From: Heyndrickxia sporothermodurans
GTDB lineage: Bacteria > Bacillota > Bacilli > Bacillales > Bacillaceae_C
Direction: 5' to 3' (one strand)
Assembly (NCBI RefSeq): GCF_016785185.1
Contig: NZ_JAEKDY010000111.1
Length of the DNA stretch: 11,458 nt
Made by a program: the position numbers and the translations under genes. The notes under the pieces were generated by a model that saw only the letters and a list, made by a program, of their open reading frames with translations, made no database searches and was not told the origin of the DNA. The first letter of the stretch is position 1, and each line of letters opens with the position of its first letter. Shown here piece by piece: positions 7,343 through 11,458 of the stretch.

Positions 7343-8098
7343 ATGAACAGACTAGATGAAAAATACTTTGCAGATTTTAAAGATATTACCGAAGGACGAC
7401 TTGATAATAGTGGGATGTTTGTATTTAATATCGGTACATTCTTATTTTCATGTGTGATGATTGGAGTTCCAATTATCTTTATATTTAATTGGAGTTCAGT
7501 TGGATGGGATCAGTTATCTCCCTTTTGGCAAAGCATTTTTTACTGTGAAGGCGTATTAATGGTACTTCAATTATTAATTTTGCTCGTTTGTCACCGGGAA
7601 ACGAACCTTAATCAAAAGATATTAAGTCTTTCAATGGTTATTTACGGATATAAAATGGTAATAGATCCTTTCGTGTTAATTGCCTTTTTTACAATGGATA
7701 GAGGAGTATATGAGAATATTAAAATTTATTTGTTTGCAATTCTTCTCTTAGGTTTACTACTTCATTGTATTTTTCTTTATAGGTGGATTCGAAATATAAA
7801 AAAAGGTGAATATTCATTGCATCGCAATAACGAAACTAAAAAGTCTCGTAGTATGAAGTATGTTGTAATTCCCATTATTTTTGTAATGGTCATCTTTTCG
7901 TTTGTACTAATTCGAAAAATCCCAGGCTCTGATATTACTATTGCAATAATTATAGCGACCGTATTACTTTTGTGCGTTGCTTATGCAATCTGTGAATTTA
8001 TTATAGTAGCCTATTGTGTCTTACGATTTCCGTCTTTTTCCGTCAATCAACCAAAGAAACAACAGTATGTTAAGAAAAAAAAGAAGACAAAAAAGTAA
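7343..8098 (+). CDS. Six-span membrane protein, candidate immunity, copy 1 (type A)
   Basis: I do not recognise a named family. The 251-residue protein has about six hydrophobic spans (near 26-49, 63-83, 92-115, 124-146, 170-190, 195-218) and a cytoplasmic-looking basic tail. Features shared with the next copies are W..LS..W with a Y/F.E in the first loop and span 2, NQKIL, YK...DP in span 3, CEFII.AYC in span 6, and the tail PSFSVN.P.KQQYV followed by many lysines. It sits directly downstream of the LXG toxin, as immunity genes usually do, and a polytopic protein suits a membrane-acting toxin. Immunity is inference. The ATG at 7343 is preceded by AAGGATGA (7331-7338). An in-frame ATG at 7325 overlaps the toxin stop (TAATG) but has no ribosome-binding site. 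The type A N-terminus (MNRLDEKYFADFK) is shared with copy 5. Confidence 0.75.
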   Translation: MNRLDEKYFADFKDITEGRLDNSGMFVFNIGTFLFSCVMIGVPIIFIFNWSSVGWDQLSPFWQSIFYCEGVLMVLQLLILLVCHRETNLNQKILSLSMVIYGYKMVIDPFVLIAFFTMDRGVYENIKIYLFAILLLGLLLHCIFLYRWIRNIKKGEYSLHRNNETKKSRSMKYVVIPIIFVMVIFSFVLIRKIPGSDITIAIIIATVLLLCVAYAICEFIIVAYCVLRFPSFSVNQPKKQQYVKKKKKTKK

Positions 8099-8135
8099 AA
8101 ATTAATATAATTAATTTAAATTGATATAGTAATTG

Positions 8136-8181
8136 AAAAGGATATGATGACAATGGGGGTGTTGGTATAGTTCAATTATTG
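8136..8181 (+). promoter_or_regulatory. Abnormal start region of copy 2: lost ATG, out-of-frame mini-ORF
   Basis: AAAAGGAT (8136-8143) precedes ATGs at 8144, 8147 and 8153, all in one frame that ends at TAG 8168-8170 after at most eight codons. The position equivalent to the ATG of copies 3 and 4 is ATA (8167-8169). The copy 2 frame is offset by one base. Adding one base, for instance to the G-run at 8155-8159, would join the well-placed ATGs to the gene. Otherwise translation must begin at ATA, or at TTG 8179, which lacks a well-spaced ribosome-binding site, possibly by re-initiation after the mini-ORF. Confidence 0.55.
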
Positions 8182-8922
8182 GAAAAAGATTTCACTAGAT
8201 TTAAGGACGAAATCAAAGAGGGAAGAATGAGTATGCCTCGTATGAGGAATCACCTCCTTATTTTACTTGTAGTTTCTGGTTTTTTTGTGGGATTATCATT
8301 TATTGTAGCCAATGCCAATACAATAGGGTGGGATCAATTATCCTTAGGATGGCATATCCTTTATTATATTGAGGCAATTTTATTTGCAATTCAAATTCTA
8401 ATCATTCTATTTTGTAGGGGAAATAATCCGTTTAACCAGAAGGTTCTAATTGTTGGTACGGTAATATTTTTATATAAAATGGCTTTTGATCCTTATCTAA
8501 TGATGTTTATGTTTTTCAAAGATAGGGGAGTTTATGATTCATATGCAATTGTTGTTTATATAATACTAATTTTAGGATTCCTACTTCATATTTTCGTTTT
8601 ATTAAAATTAATAAATGGATTAAAGAAAAATAATGCAGATAGCTTTGAAAAAACAAAAAGGTCAAAATTCAGGATCTGGTTACCAGTTTTATTTTTTCTT
8701 GTTCTTCTATCTGGATTATTAATCAAAACAGGGTTATTAGGTGATTTTGAGCTTATGTTTGGAGTAATCCTTGTAACAGTTATTTATTTAGCTACGCTCA
8801 TCGGTGTTTGTGAATTCATAATAGCAGCATATTGTATATTCCGCTTCCCATCTTTTTCAGTTAATGCACCACCGAAGCAACAATATGTAAATAAAAAGAA
8901 AAGGAGAAAGAGGAAAAAATAA
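8179..8922 (+). CDS. Six-span membrane protein, candidate immunity, copy 2 (type B)
   Basis: A 247-residue paralogue of copies 3 and 4, with the type B loop signature VANANTIGW, the same six-span layout, and the tail CEFIIAAYCIFRFPSFSVN.PPKQQYV followed by a polybasic run. The body is intact, with no internal stop. The odd point is the start. Homology with copies 3 and 4 begins at codon ATA 8167 (I-V-Q-L-L-E-K against M-R-Q-L-T-E-K), so the native ATG appears mutated. The TTG at 8179 is the first conventional start in frame and would remove only four residues, but it is 17 bases from the G-rich stretch at 8155. Expression may therefore be reduced, or the gene may be silent. The last 120 bp are nearly identical to those of copy 3. 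Immunity function is inferred. Confidence 0.65.
   Translation: MEKDFTRFKDEIKEGRMSMPRMRNHLLILLVVSGFFVGLSFIVANANTIGWDQLSLGWHILYYIEAILFAIQILIILFCRGNNPFNQKVLIVGTVIFLYKMAFDPYLMMFMFFKDRGVYDSYAIVVYIILILGFLLHIFVLLKLINGLKKNNADSFEKTKRSKFRIWLPVLFFLVLLSGLLIKTGLLGDFELMFGVILVTVIYLATLIGVCEFIIAAYCIFRFPSFSVNAPPKQQYVNKKKRRKRKK
8803..8922 (+). repeat. Near-identical 3' end shared by copies 2 and 3
   Basis: The last 120 bp of copy 2 match the last 120 bp of copy 3 (9662-9781) at nearly every base, far better than the middle parts of the two genes. The segment encodes GVCEFIIAAYCIFR and the conserved PSFSVN/KQQYV basic tail. It suggests recent recombination or gene conversion between copies. Confidence 0.7.
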
Positions 8923-8940
8923 CTAAGTTCTTATATTAAC

Positions 8941-9031
8941 TTCCTTAGTGAAATGTGAAAAAAGATTTTACTAGAAAAAAATAGGTTGCACAATTACTAA
9001 ATGGTTTATATTAGGTATTTGAGGTGTAACT
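8941..9031 (+). repeat. Repeated leader before copy 3
   Basis: About 91 bp upstream of copy 3, beginning TTCCTTAGTGAAATGT and ending with GAGGTG as ribosome-binding site 5 bases before the ATG, recurs at 9804-9893 before copy 4 with scattered differences. No terminator or sure promoter is seen in it. It marks the boundary of a duplicated unit. Confidence 0.75.
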
Positions 9032-9781
9032 ATGGATCAATTAACAGGGAAGAATTTTTCGAATGTAAGGTATGAAATACAAGAAGGCCGACTAACTATG
9101 TTGGGGACTAGATCGTATCTTATAGTTAATTTTATATACTCTATCATTGTAATGGGAATATCATTAGCTGTAGCTAATGCAAATACAATAGGGTGGGCTA
9201 CGCTTTCAAATAATTGGCATGTAATTTATTATATTGAAGCTGTCTTATTAATACTTCAAATACTATTAATTCTTTTTTGTTGGGCTCAAACGCCATTTAA
9301 TCAAAAGATATTAAGTTTAAGTAGAGTAATTTACACCTACAAAGTAGCTCTAGATCCTTTTATTATGATTATGATGTTCGCTAAAGATAGTGGTATTTAT
9401 GATTCATTCGCACCACTTCTTCTTTTTATAATTGCTATAGGTCTGCTCATTCATATTTTAGTATTTATGAAATTAATTAAGGATCTCAAAAAAGACCACC
9501 ATAATAGAAAAGTTAAAAGACTGAAATCTAAAATGCTAATTCTTGTAATATTTGTACTTGTCATTATTACGACTATAATATTTAGAAGTGGATTATTAAA
9601 AGATTTGGAATTGCTGTTCATGTTGTTTGCTTTCACTATTGTTTATATAGGGATGTTGATTGGTGTTTGTGAATTCATAATAGCGGCATATTGTATATTC
9701 CGCTACCCATCTTTTTCAGTCAATTCACCACCGAAGCAGCAGTATGTAAATAAAATGAAAAAGAGAAAAAGGAAAAAGTGA
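9032..9781 (+). CDS. Six-span membrane protein, candidate immunity, copy 3 (type B)
   Basis: A 249-residue type B paralogue, with an ATG well placed behind GAGGTG (9021-9026). N-terminal helix MDQLTGKNFSNVRYEIQEGRL, then six hydrophobic spans. Family features seen are VANANTIGW before the first W..LS..W loop, YYIEA in span 2, NQKIL, YK...DP in span 3, a short charged cytoplasmic loop (KKDHHNRKVKRLKSK) before span 5, and the tail ending in lysine and arginine. It is intact, including its start, so of the B copies it is one of two with a normal expression signal. Function is unknown from sequence alone; its place in the array behind the LXG toxin suggests immunity to this or to related toxins. 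Confidence 0.75.
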   Translation: MDQLTGKNFSNVRYEIQEGRLTMLGTRSYLIVNFIYSIIVMGISLAVANANTIGWATLSNNWHVIYYIEAVLLILQILLILFCWAQTPFNQKILSLSRVIYTYKVALDPFIMIMMFAKDSGIYDSFAPLLLFIIAIGLLIHILVFMKLIKDLKKDHHNRKVKRLKSKMLILVIFVLVIITTIIFRSGLLKDLELLFMLFAFTIVYIGMLIGVCEFIIAAYCIFRYPSFSVNSPPKQQYVNKMKKRKRKK

Positions 9782-9803
9782 CCTCATACTTTGAACTGTT
9801 AAT

Positions 9804-9893
9804 TTCCTTAGTGAAATGTTAAAAAAATTATACTAGAGGAAAATTGGTAGCATGATAGCTAAACGGTTTAAATAAGGTATTTGAGGTGTAAAG
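9804..9893 (+). repeat. Repeated leader before copy 4
   Basis: Second copy of the 90-bp leader seen at 8941-9031. With the gene body it defines a tandem unit of 862 bp (ATG to ATG, 9032 to 9894). The common 3' end GGTATTTGAGGTGTAA carries the ribosome-binding site. Confidence 0.75.
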
Positions 9894-10664
9894 ATGAGAC
9901 AATTAACTGAGAAGGATTTTATTGATTATAAAGATACGATACTTAAGGGAAGACTAAGGATTTCAGGTATGCGTTCCTATCTTTTTGGACTATTTGCATT
10001 TTCAGGAATTGCAGTTGGTGTATCTTATTCCGTAGCTAATGCAAATACAATTGGATGGAACAATCTTTCCGCGGGATGGCACACCATTTTTTTTATTGAA
10101 GCAGTTTTATTTGCAATTCATGCTCTAATACTTCTCTTATGTTGGGCCAATAATTCCTTTAATCAAAAAATATTAAGTTTGGCTGTAGTATTATTAACTT
10201 ATAAGACAGCTTTCGACCCTTTTTTAGCTATGTCAATGTTTTTTAAAGATAGAGGAGTCTTTGATTCATATATGCCTTTTACACTTCTAATCATTGGTAT
10301 TGGTCTTATTATTCATGTCATTGTTTTAATAAAGTGGATAAAAGATTTAAGTCCAAAAAAAGAAAGGAATAAGGATACTAATTCAAAGGACAAAAAGAAG
10401 ACCAAAATAAAAGTGTGGTTACCTGTGCTATTGGTTCTGGTGGCGTTAAGTTCAATAATAGTAAAAAATAATTTACTTGGTGATTTTGAACTAATGTATG
10501 GCCTGTTTATTTTTACAGTCTTATATATAGCTTTATTAATTGGTGTTTGTGAATTTATTATTGCTGCTTATTGCATTTTCAGATTCCCTTCCTTTTCCGT
10601 CAATCCACCACCGAAGCAACTGTATGTAAAAGGGAAAAAGAGAAAAAGAAAACGAAAAAGATAA
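9894..10664 (+). CDS. Six-span membrane protein, candidate immunity, copy 4 (type B)
   Basis: A 256-residue type B paralogue. The ATG follows GAGGTG (9883-9888) at 5 bases. It has the same spans and motifs as copies 2 and 3 (VANANTIGW, NQKIL, YK..FDP, GVCEFIIAAYCIFR) and a tail that reads PSFSVNPPPKQLYV, then about a dozen lysines and arginines. The cytoplasmic loop before span 5 is longer and more charged than in the other copies, roughly residues 154-175 and rich in Lys, Asp and Asn. This is the main length difference and could be where specificity differs. It is intact. Its stop is followed after 50 bp by the start of the type A copy 5. A reading frame from 10571 through its 3' end is only an out-of-frame extension of copy 5. 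Confidence 0.75.
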   Translation: MRQLTEKDFIDYKDTILKGRLRISGMRSYLFGLFAFSGIAVGVSYSVANANTIGWNNLSAGWHTIFFIEAVLFAIHALILLLCWANNSFNQKILSLAVVLLTYKTAFDPFLAMSMFFKDRGVFDSYMPFTLLIIGIGLIIHVIVLIKWIKDLSPKKERNKDTNSKDKKKTKIKVWLPVLLVLVALSSIIVKNNLLGDFELMYGLFIFTVLYIALLIGVCEFIIAAYCIFRFPSFSVNPPPKQLYVKGKKRKRKRKR

Positions 10665-10714
10665 ACTTAGAATTTATTTATTGCAATAACCTAGCAAGTA
10701 AAAAGGATGAAATG

Positions 10715-11413
10715 ATGAACCGTTTAGATGAAAAATACTTTGCGGATTTTAAAGGAATTACAGAGGGACGACTTGATAATGATAGGATGTTAGTATTTAA
10801 TATCGGTACTTTTCTATATTCATGTGTGCTGATCGGCATTCCAATTTTAGCTATTTTTTTCTGGAATTCAGTTGGATGGAATCAACTATCTCCATTCTGG
10901 CAAGGATTATTTTACTGTGAAGGCGTATTGTTAGTGCTTCAATTATTCATTTTACTCGTTTGTCATAGGGAGACAAACCTTAATCAAAAGATATTAAGTC
11001 TTTCGATGGTTATTTATGGATATAAAATGACAATAGATCCGTTTGTTTTCCTCGGCTTTTCAGCACTGGATGTAGGGGTTTATGAAGATGTTAAAATATA
11101 TTTGTTAGTCATTCTTTTATTAGGATTACTACTCCATTGTATTTTTCTTTATATATGGATTCGGAATATAAAAAAAGGTAAATATGCATTACATTACAAT
11201 AAAGAGACTAAAAAGTCTCGTGGTATGAAATATGTTATAATCCCGATTATTTTTGCAATGGTTACCTTTTCAATATTATTAATTCGGCAGTTACCAGGTT
11301 CAGAAACCACCATCATATTAATTGTTGCGATTGTAAATGTCAACCCAAAAGTTGACCATGTCGCTCATGTAAAAGTTGACCACCCTTTTGTTACTTCGAA
11401 TATGTTTCTTTGA
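10715..11413 (+). pseudogene. Copy 5 (type A) truncated by an IS21-family insertion
   Basis: This copy is most like copy 1: the N-terminus MNRLDEKYFADFKGITEGRL, the loop and spans, and even the leader (AAAAGGATGAAATGATGAAC) correspond. Homology runs through spans 1-5 and stops inside span 6 at about 11332, where insertion-sequence DNA begins. The frame then continues about 26 codons into the element (V-N-V-N-P-K-V-D-H and on) and stops at 11411-11413, giving a 232-residue chimera. It lacks the CEFII.AYC span end and the conserved PSFSVN/polybasic tail, so it is probably non-functional. ATG 10715 is chosen by likeness to copy 1; ATG 10712 directly before it is equally reachable from the ribosome-binding site. 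The missing end may lie beyond the element, outside the window. Confidence 0.82.
11347..11382. repeat. Terminal repeats of the IS21-family element
   Basis: Direct repeat AAAAGTTGACCA occurs twice, at 11347-11358 and 11371-11382, between the element end and the istB stop codon. Such repeated sites at each end are known as binding sites for the IstA transposase. Confidence 0.8.
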
Positions 11414-11458
11414 GACGATAACTCTCTCCGTTCATTGGGATAATGTGGGCCTTGTGAG
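11391..11458 (-). CDS. istB: IstB, ATPase helper of IS21 transposition (C-terminal end only)
   Basis: On the reverse strand, 11456 down to 11391 reads HKAHIIPMNGESYRLKETYSK then stop. The H.AHII.MNGESYR block is the characteristic C-terminus of IstB proteins, the AAA+ target-selection ATPase that works with the IstA transposase. Only 21 codons lie inside the window; the rest of istB and istA would lie to the right. The frame has no lesion in this short part, so whether the element is active cannot be judged. Confidence 0.85.
   Translation of the reverse strand, partial: HKAHIIPMNGESYRLKETYSK

Larger units (their letters stand above)
7326..11331 (+). repeat. Tandem array of five paralogous genes, order A-B-B-B-A
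   Basis: Five genes in the same direction encode related six-span proteins. Copies 1 and 5 form one subtype (MNRLDEKYFADFK, CHRETNLNQKILSLSMVIYGYKM-like) and copies 2, 3 and 4 another (VANANTIGW). The closest relatives by leader are 3 and 4, by 3' end 2 and 3. The array looks like repeated unequal crossing-over with conversion. Base composition is visibly more AT-rich than in the core genes to the left. Confidence 0.8.
11332..11458 (-). mobile_element. End of an IS21-family insertion sequence (partial)
   Basis: The istB end of an IS21-family element. The terminus lies at about 11332 (TGTAAATGTCAACC) or 11338 (TGTCAACC); the exact base cannot be fixed without the other end. Two copies of AAAAGTTGACCA (11347-11358 and 11371-11382, 24 bp apart) are the multiple terminal transposase-binding repeats typical of this family. 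istB ends at 11391 on the - strand. The element continues beyond the window, so neither the target duplication nor the other terminus is visible. Confidence 0.85.

Noticed and set aside
8941..9893. Promoters in the repeated leaders (for example TTGCAC at 8986 with TATATT at 9007)
   Set aside because: The spacer is only 15 bp, the predicted start would fall on the ribosome-binding site, and the hexamers are not kept in the second leader.
10571..10714. Long N-terminal extension of copy 5 (frame starting MHFQIPF)
   Set aside because: It overlaps the 3' end of copy 4 in another frame, has no ribosome-binding site, and is absent from the other copies; the start at 10712/10715 has a good site.
7343..11331. 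Array read as DUF443/TsaI immunity proteins
   Set aside because: The layout is similar, but I see no sequence motif that supports membership, so it is used only as an analogy.
7326..11331. CRISPR array or tRNA/rRNA genes
   Set aside because: The repeats are whole coding units with leaders, not short spaced repeats, and no RNA gene structure was found on either strand.

Overview
The window comes from a low-GC Gram-positive bacterium of the Bacillaceae. The evidence is strong Shine-Dalgarno sequences before almost every gene, TTG starts, and close resemblance of the first gene and the M48 protease to Bacillus subtilis LcfB (YhfL) and YhfN. Exact species cannot be told from the sequence.

Left half (about 150-4754) is core metabolism on the + strand: a long-chain acyl-CoA ligase (lcfB), a crotonase-fold enoyl-CoA hydratase resembling the AUH/YngF methylglutaconyl-CoA hydratase group, an SGNH/GDSL esterase, and a membrane-bound M48 metalloprotease (yhfN). 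Hairpin terminators follow the ligase, the esterase and the protease, so these are short transcription units.

Right half (about 5002-11333) is an accessory type VII secretion (ESX/Yuk) antibacterial-effector island. Two small helical partner proteins (YwqH/DUF5082-like and YwqI/DUF5344-like) precede an LXG-domain effector. Its C-terminus is not a recognisable enzyme but a glycine-rich hydrophobic segment, which suggests a membrane-active toxin. It is followed by five tandem paralogous genes for proteins with about six membrane spans and a conserved basic C-terminal tail. They fall into two subtypes in the order A-B-B-B-A and are the obvious candidates for a family of membrane immunity proteins. 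The second copy has lost the expected ATG start (ATA). The fifth is cut off by an IS21-family element.

Right edge (about 11332-11458) is the terminus of that IS21-family element. It carries two copies of a short terminal repeat and, on the - strand, the last 21 codons of istB. The secretion machinery (yukE/yukD/yukC/yukB/yueB type genes) is not in the window, so the island depends on an apparatus encoded elsewhere.
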